64,000 bases of DNA from positions 13,212,121-13,276,120 of the forward strand of contig NC_084817.1 of the NCBI RefSeq assembly GCF_963583255.1, in the 5' to 3' direction. Shown one piece after another: positions 1 to 10,099 of this stretch (within the stretch, counting starts at the first letter, position 1; every line of letters begins with the position of its first letter). The translations under genes were made by a program, and so were the position numbers. The stretch is from Pyrus communis (taxonomy: Eukaryota; Streptophyta; Magnoliopsida; Rosales; Rosaceae). Under the pieces are notes generated by a model. It ran no database searches. It was not told where the DNA came from and saw only the letters and a program-made list of their open reading frames with translations.

Positions 1-258
1 ACATAACGATCAAGATAGAAGTCAAAGGGGTGTAACGGGGCTAGGGTATTGGCTAACAATGAAAGGTGAAGGATAAACAAACATTCTTAAAGCAATAGTG
101 AGCAAAGTATTTCAATTAGGCACTTAGAATTCCCTTTAGAACGCAAAAATCAACTTTGAACACCCAAGGGAAAGTCACACAAAACTTAGGGCCATATTCA
201 ACTTTTTGGACCCTTTCTTCAACCATCAACGCTCGTGAGTTCATTCTTACTTATTTTC

Positions 259-298
<40 letters not shown>

Positions 299-1224
299 CT
301 TCTTTTTCTTTTGAATCTCGGAACATACATATAAACGTAAGAACAAACTTTTACTCCCCCACACTCATTTTCTTGCATAATGTAACTCAAAAGGAATTCA
401 TTTAAGTCATGCTTACTATACTTTAAGAACAAGGGTATAGGAAAGTCCTACTCTAGGCTAGGTAAGGGGTGATGTGGTTAGCAAAGAAAATAGGATAAAC
501 GAGGCTCAACGGGGTTAAAACTAATATATACGAAATATGGGAAGTAAGGCTATTTGGCTATGGTGGCAACTACACAACTTCATCTTGATATATGTTATGC
601 AATTCAATGTCATGCTTTGAATGAAACGGATATAAGTTCTAGCATTTAGTTCTATCATGATACAATTGCATTCTAAGTAGTAACCAAGCAAGGAATAATG
701 AGATCATGCAACAACTTTAGAAAACAAAGAATCACAGAAAATAACTCTCCAAAGAAAGTAATGGCTCGAATCTCACAGGGATGTAGCGTTTGTTTGATTC
801 CTTCCTTCAAGCATGTTACAAAAACGAATTTTTCTTTTATGATTGCATGTGAAGTCATACATTATAACCATAACCAAGCATATACCAAGAGTAAATCAAA
901 CTTTTTTCTATGTTTATAACTCTTTTTAACCGTCATGCAATTACAAACCAAATCCTTATCATTGTGTTGGAAGGTACCCTAAGACATAAACACACAAAAA
1001 CGACTCAAAACACTCTTTTTAGGCTTTTCAAAACATTATTTATTTTTTATTTTTTTTTTTTTTCAAATTTTTATGTGATTTTCGGAGTTATAAAACAAAA
1101 CACTCTAAAACACTTTAAAACAATTTAAAAACACCTTAAAATAGCAAGGAACAACCTTTGAAGTTATGTGGGTGATAAAATCCCACGAATTTGCATTAAA
1201 TATACTTAGTTACCCCCTCCACAC
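1..1224 (-). other. E1 non-coding region between the aORF cassette and the 3' LTR
   Basis: No gene is seen. The stretch matches E2 18030-19600 in reverse complement with many small differences, so it is the untranslated tail of the element. It contains a poly-T tract (poly-A in element orientation). Small open frames here are low-complexity products. Confidence 0.75.
261..298. repeat. Poly-T homopolymer, about 38 bp
   Basis: An uninterrupted T run continues into a TC-rich tail. The corresponding E2 position (about 18917-18938) is an A-rich run. It is a conserved feature of the 3' untranslated part of the family. Confidence 0.9.
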
Positions 1225-1228
1225 TTAA
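1207..1228 (-). promoter_or_regulatory. Internal polypurine tract of E1
   Basis: The reverse complement reads TTAAGTGTGGAGGGGGTAAC, close to the tract directly upstream of the E2 3' LTR (AAGTGTGGGGGTATT, 19673-19687). In E2 the same internal tract lies at 18023-18036. It could act as a secondary plus-strand primer; that role is inferred. Confidence 0.5.
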
Positions 1229-1341
1229 ATCAAACATTGTCCTCAATGTTTTAAGCATAGATTCACACAAAACATAAGTAAACACACAAACAACAACTAA
1301 ACATACTAAACATGGCAGAATGTAATTAACAAAGAGAAGAG
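1225..1341 (-). repeat. Direct repeat B of E1 flanking the aORF cassette
   Basis: About 117 bp, diverged but alignable to 3352-3469 on the same strand: both contain a TCAAACATT...CTCAATGTT block, CACACAA, AAACAAC stretches, a GGCAGAA block and end in AACAAAGAGAAGAG. Together they bracket the aORF and its upstream region. The same pair exists in E2 (15781-15900 and 17908-18024). Confidence 0.7.
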
Positions 1342-1392
1342 TTTAGGGACGCAAATCTGGTTATGGAGTGTAAATTCCCTCTTCTCTTTGTT
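1328..1392. repeat. Perfect 14-bp inverted repeat (hairpin) in E1
   Basis: The left arm AACAAAGAGAAGAG (1328-1341) is the exact reverse complement of CTCTTCTCTTTGTT (1379-1392), with a loop of about 37 bases. E2 has the same arms at 17857-17870 and 17908-17921. Retention in two copies suggests a structured RNA element at the edge of the aORF cassette. Confidence 0.75.
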
Positions 1393-2005
1393 GATTTCAT
1401 TGAGGCTTGATCTTGATGATTCCACAGGCTTACTCTCGAACTGGTTTCCGCCCATCATTGATTTTCCTTTGTGCTACTGGGCTGGAGGATTCATTTGGTC
1501 TTCCCCGAAGGTCTGAGCTTACCCCTTTGGTCTGTTTCTTTGTTCAATCTTTCCAATTCGTAATGAAAAGGGTTGGAGGATAACTCAGCCTATGTTTGTC
1601 TCCACATGCTTCAATGTATCATTTTCACTTGCCTTACTCGCTCCCCTTTGCAGAAGTGGTCCCTTCTCCGGAAGTGTATCAACCGTTGAAGATGACTACT
1701 CGAGAGCAACGCTAGGTAAGCAATCAGGAATAGATTTCGGGCAGTTGGCTCCAGAACGGAAGACTGACTCCAAGTGCCGGCTGATTGCTTCTTTTACTTT
1801 GCCATGCGAGTAAGAACAAGGACAAAGAAAAAGACAGGGAAAGAGCATGATATGAGATACTTTTGCTTTTGACCTTGATGATATGAGATACCTTTGCTTT
1901 TGAAGAAGCGGTGAATGAATCAGCACATGTATTTGTTGTGCTGTTTCCTCCTGGGTCATCTGTACTCCAGACATCTGGTATCATCTTTGGGGAAGAAGAA
2001 AGAAT

Positions 2006-2626
2006 TTAGTATTTCGAAAGGCTTTGCTGGGATTGCGCCCTCAGAGGTGAGGGAGGGTTGGGCATTTTCTTCAGGTTTGCCCTGCCATAAAAGACGAAGG
2101 TCGACATATATAGAGATAATAGCAAGTGGTGGTACTTTTTACCTTTGTCGACAAACGTTTTGATCCCGCAACTCCGGCTTTTTGAAATAATGGCGCCTCT
2201 TCGATCTTTGAATACGCCTCTTCGATTTCTGAGCAGGCGCCCCTTCGATTTCTGAACGACACGTGGTAGTGCAGATGCGGCTCTTTTTGACAAAGCTGCA
2301 CGCGTCTTCTGAAAAGCAGAGAAAGCGTCGCCGAACTTTGCGCTTGTCGGCTAAAGATGTGTAGTTGTGATGATGGCCTCCACGTGTTGTCTGAAAAGAA
2401 GAAATCTTTTGACAAAGTTGAACGCGCCTTCTGAAAAGCCGAGAAAGCGTCGCCTAAATTACGCCGGAAATTCTGGCTTTTTGAATTGGTGGACGCGTCG
2501 CCTTGGCTTTTTTATTGAGCTATCGATCACCACAACAAACACACTCTGAAAATTTCCCATTCTTGAAAATCGACTCCGGCCCTTTGAAATTTAACTCCAT
2601 CCCTTCTCTTTGAACACTTTTGAAAA
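2006..2626 (+). promoter_or_regulatory. Upstream (promoter-like) region of the E1 antisense aORF
   Basis: A GC-richer stretch precedes the aORF on its own strand. It holds two CACGTG G-boxes (2260-2265 and 2381-2386), each inside a tandem duplication of about 122 bp. The repeated block TTTTGACAAAG...GAAAGCGTCGCC is seen at 2284-2332 and 2407-2454. Three 23-bp GCGCC(T/C)CTTCGAT repeats lie at 2193-2261, and TATATA lies at 2107-2112. A TATA-like CTTTTTTATTGAG lies at about 2507-2519. G-boxes are known stress- and light-responsive sites in plants; promoter activity is inferred. Confidence 0.55.
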
Positions 2627-3313
2627 ATGGCAAACTCATCGAACCTTAGCTTGGAATTGAGCCTTAGCAGTGATACGGGCGCGCCGCGTCAAGGTAACGT
2701 ATGGCGCCCTTCTTTCTTTTCTTCTAACGGTCCTCTCACAGGTGAAGACTCCGTGATGCAGGACGCCACAACAGCTACAATAGTAGCTAGGAACCTCCTC
2801 ACTCCAAAAAATAGTAGGCTGCTGTCAGGACGGTCCGATGAGTTGGCCGTTCAAGAGTCCCTCGCACTTAGTGTTCAGTGTGCGAGTTCTGTGTCCAACA
2901 TGGGCCAACGCCTGCTTGCCCGCTCCCGTCAGGTGGAATCATTGATGGCAGAGGTGGAAAGTCTCAAGCAGGAGATCCAGCAGCTTAAGTATGAGAATAG
3001 AAGTTTGCATGTGCTTGCAAATAACTATTCGTCGGGTATGAAGAGGAAGCTTGATGAACTGCAAGAGTCTGAAGGTCGGATTCAAAGTGACCGTCAAAGG
3101 TTTTCGTCTTTCCTCCAGAGGCACCTTTTTCCTGGGTCATCCAGCGTTTGGCCAAGTATTGAGGCCTGGAATGCTCTAGCTCCGATGACTTCCGCTCCGA
3201 TGCCTCCCGCTTCTATTCCTCCCGCTTCGATGTCTTCTGCTTTGATGCCTTCCGCTCCGATGCCTTCTGCTCCGACGCCTCGTAGTGGGGCTTCAAGTAA
3301 ACGCCCTCTGTGA
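2627..3313 (+). CDS. Antisense ORF (aORF) of E1: coiled-coil protein, 228 aa
   Basis: A complete ATG-to-TGA gene runs opposite to the gag-pol of its host element and lies between pol and the 3' LTR. Residues 7-13 read LSLELSL, an LxLxLxL pattern like the EAR repression motif of plant transcriptional repressors. Residues about 92-155 are rich in heptad-spaced L, E, K and Q (for example AEVESLKQEIQQLKYEN), predicting a coiled coil. The C-terminus (about 183-220) is a run of A-P-M/T-P-S pentapeptides. There is no signal peptide or membrane segment. E2 has the same protein at 15932-16624, with a few substitutions and a changed pentapeptide tail. I recall many similar uncharacterised proteins in dicot genomes, but their function is unknown to me. 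It is not the sense-strand env-like gene known from other Athila elements. Confidence 0.8.
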   Translation: MANSSNLSLELSLSSDTGAPRQGNVWRPSFFSSNGPLTGEDSVMQDATTATIVARNLLTPKNSRLLSGRSDELAVQESLALSVQCASSVSNMGQRLLARSRQVESLMAEVESLKQEIQQLKYENRSLHVLANNYSSGMKRKLDELQESEGRIQSDRQRFSSFLQRHLFPGSSSVWPSIEAWNALAPMTSAPMPPASIPPASMSSALMPSAPMPSAPTPRSGASSKRPL

Positions 3314-3563
3314 AGGCTCCATCTTTCTTTGTTTAGCAGTGCCTATCAATCTATCAATAAATCAAACATTTTCTCAATGTTACAATCATAGACTCACACA
3401 ATTAATAAACAAACAACAATAAATAAACAACCTAACAAGGCAGAAACGAAATAACAACAAAGAGAAGAGTTGGAGTGCTTTCTAAGTCTTCCTTTGTTGA
3501 ATGCATGGGTTGCCTCCCAAGTAGCGCTTGCTTTTACGTCTTGCAGCCGGACGGTACCTCCGT
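3314..3563 (-). other. E1 spacer between pol stop and aORF stop
   Basis: This 250-bp stretch is where the convergent pol and aORF genes end. It contains direct repeat A (3352-3469) and sequence just after the pol stop that matches E2 15665-15760. No gene is seen. Confidence 0.7.
3352..3469 (-). repeat. Direct repeat A of E1 flanking the aORF cassette
   Basis: Pairs with 1225-1341 (see that entry). It lies just past the pol stop, so the aORF cassette of about 2 kb is bounded by the two copies. Confidence 0.7.
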
Positions 3564-6500
3564 TTAAGCTTGACTAGGTTCCACGGCATGGAGGGGTACC
3601 TCCTCCACGACATGCTCCTCAAACATCTCGTAATAGGGCTTCAATCGATGCCCATTCACTTTGAATTCTTGCTGCGTCCTTGAACTTTTGATTTGCACTG
3701 CACCATGAGGGAAAACATTAGTGACAATAAAAGGACCAACCCATTTGGAACGCAACTTACCCGGAAACAACCGAAGGCGAGAATTGAACAACAACACTTT
3801 CTGCCCAATAGAGAACGTCTTGGCACGAATCATCTTGTCATGAAATGCCTTTGTTTTCTCCTTGTAAATCCGGGCATTCTCATATGCTTCATTTCGGATT
3901 TCATCAAGCTCACATAATTGAAGCTTCCTATGTAAACCTGCAGCATCAAGGTCCATATTGAACGTTTTGACGGCCCAATGTGCACGATGCTCTAGTTCGA
4001 CGGGAAGATGGCATGGCTTCCCATAGATGAGCCGAAAAGGTGACATCCCAATGGGGGTTTTGTAGGCAGTTCGATACGCCCACAATGCATCGTTTAAGCG
4101 CAAACTCCAATCCTTCCTTGTAGGCCCCACGGTCTTCTCAAGAATCTGCTTGATTTCCCTATTCGAAACCTCGGCTTGCCCGCTCGTTTGAGGATGATAA
4201 GGTGTGGCCACCTTATGTGTGACATTGTATTTCTTGAGCAACGCCTCGATGGTTCGATTACAAAAATGGGAACCTCCATCACTGATTAGCACTCGTGGTA
4301 TTCCAAACCTTGCAAAAATGTTAGTTTTCACAAAATCTGCAACCACTCGAGAATCATTAGTTCGGGTGGCTTTTGCTTCCACCCATTTCGACACATAATC
4401 CACAGCGAGCAATATATAAATAAACCCATGTGACGAAGGAAAGGGACCCATAAAATCAATACCCCAAACATCAAAGATTTCAACACTAAAAATGGGGGTT
4501 TGCGGCATTTGCTGTTTAGGACCAATATTGCCCGTTCTTTGGCATCTATCACAAGACATGCAAAATGTTCTAGCATCCCTAAAGATGGTAGGCCAATAGA
4601 AACCACATTCTAACACCTTAAGTGCTGTTCTTTGAGTGCCAAAGTGTCCCCCACAAGCATAAGTGTGACAAAAGGTTAGAATAGCATTAAACTCAGAATC
4701 GTGCACACACCTACGTATAACTTGGTCAGGGCAATATTTCCATAAATACGGGTCATCCCACACATAAAACCGTGCCTCTTTCTTCAATTTATCACATTGG
4801 TGTTTAAGTAATTCACTAGGAATATGTTTAGACACCAAATAATTCACCAAATCAGCATACCACGGTTCACTTACCTTGACGGACATCAGTTGCTCATCTG
4901 GGAATGTCTCTATGATAGGCACGGCATCCTCCTCATGCACCATACGGCTTAAGTGGTCAGCCACCACGTTTTCACTTCCCTTCTTGTCCCGGATTTCGAT
5001 ATCGAACTCTTGGAGAAGAAGCATCCAACGAATAAGTCGTGGTTTGGCCTCCTTCTTGGTGAACAAATACTTCAATGCTGCATGGTCAGTATAAATAATA
5101 ACTTTAGTACCAAGCAAATAAGAACGAAATTTATCTAAAGCAAATACAACAGCAAGAAGTTCTTTTTCAGTGGTAGAATAATTCAATTGTGCATCATTTA
5201 AAGTCCGAGAGGCATAATAGATAACATGCGGCCTCTTTTCCTTCCTTTGCCCCAAAACAGCTCCTAATGCATAATCGGAAGCATCGCACATAAGCTCAAA
5301 AGGAAGGCTCCAATCTGGTGGAACTATGATAGGGGCCGAAGTTACTGTTTCCTTGAGGTGATTGAACGCCTTCTCACAGTCCTTGTTGAAGTCAAACGCC
5401 ACATCTTTCTGGGGGAGACGGCAAAGAGGGTTTGAGATCTTGGAGAAGTCCTTGATAAATCGCCTATAAAATCCTGCATGACCAAGAAACGAACGAACCT
5501 CTCGAACCGAAGTAGGAGAGGGTAAGTAGCGTATAAGATCTATTTTTGATTTATCCACTTCAATTCCTCTTTCTGAAACAATATGCCCTAGAACTATGCC
5601 TTGTCTAACCATAAAATGACATTTTTCCCAATTAAGCACAAGGTTAGTTTCTACACATCGTTTCAAAATCATTGTGAGATTTTCCAAACAACCATCAAAT
5701 GAATCACCAAACACACTGAAATCATCCATAAATACCTCAATAATCTTTTCCACAAAATCTGAAAAGATACTTACCATGCACCTTTGAAACGTGGCCGGAG
5801 CATTGCATAAACCAAAAGGCATGCGACGATAAGCAAAAGTACCAAAGGGGCATGTGAAAGTTGTCTTTTCTTGGTCATCCGGCGCTATGACAATTTGATT
5901 ATATCCAGAATAACCATCAAGGAAACAATAAAAAGAATGACCGGCTAACCTTTCAAGCATTTGATCAATGAACGGCAAAGGGAAGTGGTCCTTCCTTGTG
6001 GTGGCGTTGAGCTTCCTATAATCAATGCACACTCGCCAACCTGTTTGGATACGGGTTGGCACAAGCTCATTCTCAGCATTCTTCACCACTGTCACTCCGG
6101 ACTTCTTTGGAACACATTGCACCGGTGACACCCAACGACTATCAGAGATCGGATAAATCACTCCACAATCAAGAAGTTTGATAATCTCCTTTTTCACAAC
6201 TTCCATCATTGGAGGGTTGAGACGGCGCTGAGCCTCTCGAGTTGGTTTAGCCCCCTCCTCTAGAAGTATGCGATGCATGCACGTAGTCGGGCTAATTCCC
6301 CTAATATCGGCCAAAGTCCATCCAATGGCCGTCTTGTGCTCTTTCAACACTCGAATCAACTTCTCCTCCTCTATGGCCGTGAGTGATGAGGAGACAATGA
6401 CGGGCAATGTCTCGTTGTCTCCCAAGAAGACGTACTTTAAATGATCGGGCAACGGTTTAAGCTCAAGTACGGGTGCCTGAATCACTGAGGGTAACAACTT

Positions 6501-7583
6501 ATTAGTGGAAACTGAAATTGAAATTAGGTTGGAAGGCTTACCAAAGTGTTGTGGCAATGACTCAAGTGCAGCGACCATTTCGGCCTCATCTTCACTTCTA
6601 GGCACGGCAAAACCAGATTTTTGCCCAATTCCTTGTGCAATTGTTGTTTCAAGTGTATCCCTCTCCAAAGAATCGAGAAATTCCTGCGCCAAATCATCAA
6701 TTATATTAATAGAAAAACAAGAATGATCGTCCTTAGGAAATTTAATACTTTCAGAAAGATTGAAATCAATGACTTCCCCATCAAATTCCATTGTTAAAGA
6801 GCCTTTAAACACGTCTATCTTAGTTCGGGCCGTCTTCATGAATGGCCTCCCAAGAAGAATCGGCAAGGATGGAGCATGGGTGGTTTCCTCCATTTCAAGG
6901 ACATAGAAATCCGCCGGGAAGATCAAATTATTCACCTGCACTAAGACATCTTCCAATACGCCCTTTGGATAGGCATTAGATCTATCGGCCAACTGAATAA
7001 TCACACCATCATTTTTCAATTCACCAAGGTTCATTGAAGCATAAATAGAGTATGGCATGACGTTAATTGAAGCTCCTAAGTCTAACATAGCATGTTCGAA
7101 CTTAGTTTGACCAATAATACAAGGGATTGTAAAGCTACCTGGATCTTTGCACTTTGGTGGTAACTTTCTTTGTAAAACAGCAGAAACGTTCTCACTTACC
7201 CTTACTATCTCTTTATGTGACGCCCTCTTCCTTGTAGTGCACAATTCCTTCAAGAACTTAGCGTATTTGGGCACTTGCTTTATGGCATCTAGGAGCGGGA
7301 TATTGACCTGAACTTTCCTAAACGTCTCAAGAATGTCCTTCTCATGCTCCTCCTTCTTTGTTTGCCTAAACCTGCCAGGAAAGGGCACGTTCAGTGGAAT
7401 AGAACCTGACAAAGTCGAATTTGGACTTACCTTAGGCGTGTTGGACGGTTTTGGCACAATAGGGGGTTGCGGCAAAGTTTCTTTCACCCTTGCCGTGTCC
7501 TTCTTTGCTTGTTCCTCCTCTTCTTGCAGCAACATGTCCTCTTCTTGACTTGTTTTGGATGGCCTTGAGGTGGTTCCGACCTC
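3564..7583 (-). CDS. E1 gag-pol, 3' part: protease, RT, RNase H, integrase (separated from gag by E2)
   Basis: The frame is open from the E2 junction to the stop TAA at 3564-3566. In order: aspartic protease with LDLGAS (D codon at about 7082), reverse transcriptase with [32 protein letters not shown] and FMDD (5721-5732), RNase H with [21 protein letters not shown] and TDHAAL, then integrase with a H-x6-H / CMSCDRC zinc-binding domain. The integrase has a D,D-35-E core ([20 protein letters not shown] in [12 protein letters not shown]) and a C-terminal [12 protein letters not shown] region. No internal stop is seen. With gag at 21815-23331 this is one frame, as is typical of the lineage. The only evident lesion is the E2 insertion, which separates it from its start codon. 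Confidence 0.9.
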   Translation of the reverse strand, partial: EVGTTSRPSKTSQEEDMLLQEEEEQAKKDTARVKETLPQPPIVPKPSNTPKVSPNSTLSGSIPLNVPFPGRFRQTKKEEHEKDILETFRKVQVNIPLLDAIKQVPKYAKFLKELCTTRKRASHKEIVRVSENVSAVLQRKLPPKCKDPGSFTIPCIIGQTKFEHAMLDLGASINVMPYSIYASMNLGELKNDGVIIQLADRSNAYPKGVLEDVLVQVNNLIFPADFYVLEMEETTHAPSLPILLGRPFMKTARTKIDVFKGSLTMEFDGEVIDFNLSESIKFPKDDHSCFSINIIDDLAQEFLDSLERDTLETTIAQGIGQKSGFAVPRSEDEAEMVAALESLPQHFGKPSNLISISVSTNKLLPSVIQAPVLELKPLPDHLKYVFLGDNETLPVIVSSSLTAIEEEKLIRVLKEHKTAIGWTLADIRGISPTTCMHRILLEEGAKPTREAQRRLNPPMMEVVKKEIIKLLDCGVIYPISDSRWVSPVQCVPKKSGVTVVKNAENELVPTRIQTGWRVCIDYRKLNATTRKDHFPLPFIDQMLERLAGHSFYCFLDGYSGYNQIVIAPDDQEKTTFTCPFGTFAYRRMPFGLCNAPATFQRCMVSIFSDFVEKIIEVFMDDFSVFGDSFDGCLENLTMILKRCVETNLVLNWEKCHFMVRQGIVLGHIVSERGIEVDKSKIDLIRYLPSPTSVREVRSFLGHAGFYRRFIKDFSKISNPLCRLPQKDVAFDFNKDCEKAFNHLKETVTSAPIIVPPDWSLPFELMCDASDYALGAVLGQRKEKRPHVIYYASRTLNDAQLNYSTTEKELLAVVFALDKFRSYLLGTKVIIYTDHAALKYLFTKKEAKPRLIRWMLLLQEFDIEIRDKKGSENVVADHLSRMVHEEDAVPIIETFPDEQLMSVKVSEPWYADLVNYLVSKHIPSELLKHQCDKLKKEARFYVWDDPYLWKYCPDQVIRRCVHDSEFNAILTFCHTYACGGHFGTQRTALKVLECGFYWPTIFRDARTFCMSCDRCQRTGNIGPKQQMPQTPIFSVEIFDVWGIDFMGPFPSSHGFIYILLAVDYVSKWVEAKATRTNDSRVVADFVKTNIFARFGIPRVLISDGGSHFCNRTIEALLKKYNVTHKVATPYHPQTSGQAEVSNREIKQILEKTVGPTRKDWSLRLNDALWAYRTAYKTPIGMSPFRLIYGKPCHLPVELEHRAHWAVKTFNMDLDAAGLHRKLQLCELDEIRNEAYENARIYKEKTKAFHDKMIRAKTFSIGQKVLLFNSRLRLFPGKLRSKWVGPFIVTNVFPHGAVQIKSSRTQQEFKVNGHRLKPYYEMFEEHVVEEVPLHAVEPSQA
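7579..7583. repeat. Target-site duplication of E2, left copy (ACCTC)
   Basis: Identical to 21815-21819. Five bp is the duplication length of Ty3/gypsy integrases. With one copy removed, the E1 codons join in frame across the site (GKEV in gag followed by GTTSRP in the pol part). Confidence 0.95.
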
Positions 7584-8555
7584 TAATAGGAGCATATTCA
7601 TGCGACTTAAATGGCTTGTTCTCGTGCATTTACGTTATGTTTCTCTCGTTATTTTAGTCCTTTATGCTTCTTTTGTGTGTTTTCAGGTTCTAAGGGCCTA
7701 GGGAGCAAGAAAGTGCATTTTGAGGCCATTTGGAGCATTTTTGGGCATGGATTGGATAGCTTATCCATGGAGCCAAGAGGATGGACGAATTTGAAGGCCT
7801 TGTATGCACTTGAAGACACAAAACAATGGCCCTAACCCAATCACATAACACCTTGCCATGGGCTTAACACAAACACCATTCCTTGCCATGCAAGGAGGAG
7901 CAATTTGGGTCCATTTCATGTACTTAAACTCTAGCCCAATCCACAATCACTTCAAAGCCATGCAAAACCTTTCAACACCCTTTAATCATCCCCCTTTAAG
8001 TTATGATTTTATTTCCTAACCCTACATGCATTATTTATTAGCTCCCATTCCCTTATGCCATTTTCAGATTTCCACCCACTAACCTAGTCATCAACACATG
8101 CATTCACTTCATCATTACACCACCACTCATTCTTTAATCCACATGCACATTCAATCATTCACTCAAGCACCCTTGTGCCATGTTTCCCTCTTTGTTCCCA
8201 CCCATCACATGCATCATCATCAAACAAACATTGCAACCACATGCACCTAAAACTAATCAATGCCGTGCACTTCCCTTGCATTTTCAGCCATCACACTTCA
8301 TCATTGCAGCCACCATTCACCCTAATTGTCAATCACATACTTTCCCATTGTATAATACATCCACATGCATCTTTAACCAACAAACATTGCAGCCACAAAC
8401 ACTCAAACACAATCAATGCCGTGGGGTACATTACAATTCCAGAAATTCCAGCTTTCCAACCTAGCCACATTCACATGCATTCACTCATAATCATTCACCA
8501 AACTTGCAGCCACATTTCCACCTATTCCAAGCTGTCATGTTCCCTCTCATTTACC

Positions 8556-8563
8556 TATAAATA
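8556..8563 (+). promoter_or_regulatory. TATA box of the E2 5' LTR
   Basis: TATAAATA lies about 1 kb into the LTR, followed by AAGCATGCAACATAGCC. The same box is at 20660-20667 in the 3' LTR and, reversed, at 24944-24951 in the E1 LTR. E11 has TATAAAAA at 57544-57551. The position suits the U3/R boundary. Confidence 0.6.
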
Positions 8564-8763
8564 AGCATGCAACATAGCCACAATGGATTCATCTCATTTC
8601 ATACACTTCACACAACACAAACACAACCCTTGTGCCGCAAATCCCCTTCCATTTCTGTGCAGTTTTTCTCCTCCATTGCAGCCACTATCCAACCACTTCC
8701 CATCCCTCCAAAACATTTCACATAATCCCCAAAGCTCACTTAGACCTTGTGCTACAACAACGA

Positions 8764-8963
8764 GGAAGAAAAGAGTGCCTAAACGTTCATACAATTCAAG
8801 TTTGAGTTGTTGGAATTTTTAGGTGTTTCTTTGATTTCAAAGTTTAAATTTAATTCTCTTTGTTTTGTACGTATGAGAATGGAAGAGAAGAGTGCCTAAA
8901 CGTTCATACAATTCAAGTTTGAGTTGTTGGAATGTTTAGGGGTTTCTTTGATTTCAAAGTTAT
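8764..8963 (+). repeat. Duplicated block of about 80 bp inside the LTR
   Basis: The segment AGAGTGCCTAAACGTTCATA and its surroundings occur at 8764-8844 and again at 8883-8963. The same pair lies at 20868-21067 in the 3' LTR and in reverse around 24580-24745 in the E1 LTR, so the duplication predates both elements. Confidence 0.8.
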
Positions 8964-9975
8964 GAGGAACTAAACCCCCTTTAGCTAGGGGGTGATTCGA
9001 AACTATGTTTATATTTGCAATATGAATTGATTACTTTTGGTTGGAATTTCATAAGTTGTGGATTCAATTCGTTTAACTGTTTGATTGATAACTTATTTAT
9101 GTATGTTCATTGAGATTGCAAGCTTAATTTTCATGCATGAATATGACGCTAGAATATAAGTGAGTTTCACCTAATCGTTATGAACTTATATTCACAAGTA
9201 GTGGAGGTTGCTTATAAACAATCGCGTTAAACGAATTCTTGGCATAAGTTTCATGCGTATTCCATAGTAACGAATGCCTCGTCAACACTTATAATTTTCA
9301 TTGAACTTAATGATCTTTGTTGAATGTCTCTATCATGCGTATTCCATAGTTAGGGACTTTGATTAAGAATAATTTGGTTGTAATGCGTATTCCATTCAAT
9401 CCAACGAATTTAGGGAAATCTGAAAGTTAATCTAAGCGGACCTAATTAACTTGGAGCATTGAGTTTCACAACTTATCGAAAGACCAACTGAGAATCAATA
9501 TTGTATGCAAGTGTAACATGTGTGGAGAAGAACCCCTTGGCTATTCCATCATCCATATTTTCATCACATTCATATTTACATTTTGCCTTTAATTATATTC
9601 TGTCTTTTTAATTTAATATCGTCCAAACACATTTCCCCCATATTTCGTTGAGTCTTAATCATTCGTATTTGTTTTATTTTTGTATCTTTAAGCTTTTGGA
9701 GTCATAAACACTTGCAAATTCGTCTAAATCAAGTTCTAGCTTCTATTTGAGTCAATTTGATTGTTTTAGACAATTTGAGTTTTTCAAAGCCATTCTGAGT
9801 CATAGTAGTCTTGTTAAGAGTATTTTAATTTAGTTTTTATGTTTTTAAGTCAATTTAGAAGGTTTTAGCAAGCCCTCCTAATCCCCGGTCTAGAACGATC
9901 CCTCACTTATCCATTCTACTACAATTGTCAAACGAGGGTTTAATTTGAGTGTCAAGTAAATCTCGCATCAAATTT

Positions 9976-9993
9976 TAGCGCCGTTGCCGGGGA
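9976..9993 (+). other. E2 primer-binding site, one base changed
   Basis: TAGCGCCGTTGCCGGGGA, against TGGCGCCGTTGCCGGGGA in E1 and E11. From memory this Athila-type PBS pairs with the 3' end of tRNA-Asp. The G-to-A change at the second base breaks pairing with the tRNA CCA end. Confidence 0.85.
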
Positions 9994-10099
9994 TTAGCAA
10001 CTTTGCTAATCCTTTGTCTTTATTTTTATATTTTGTTTTTCGTGCATTCTTATTTCAGATTCTTAGTTTGTTTGTTTCCTTGTTTTTTAGGTACTGTGT
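9994..10099 (+). other. E2 gag leader
   Basis: A T-rich untranslated stretch of about 106 bp between the PBS and the gag ATG. No gene is seen. Confidence 0.6.

Larger units (their letters stand above)
7584..9970 (+). repeat. E2 5' LTR (2387 bp)
   Basis: Starts TAATAGGAGC (TG mutated to TA; the 3' LTR has TGATAGGAGC) and ends CGCATCA just before the PBS. It contains a TATA box (8556-8563), a CACA-rich upstream part, a duplicated block of about 80 bp, and late sequence shared with the E1 LTR (CCCCGGTCTAGAACGATCCC). Positions 9711-9970 have no counterpart in the E2 3' LTR but do have one in the E1 LTR, so they are genuine LTR sequence. Confidence 0.9.

Noticed and set aside
247..432. Lysine-rich minus-strand frame
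   Set aside because: Product of the poly-T tract at 261-298.
8175..8822. His/Ser/Thr-rich frames in the LTRs (also 20279-20926, 25017-25436, 57224-57820)
   Set aside because: They come from CACA-rich LTR sequence, occur identically in both LTRs, and show no codon structure.
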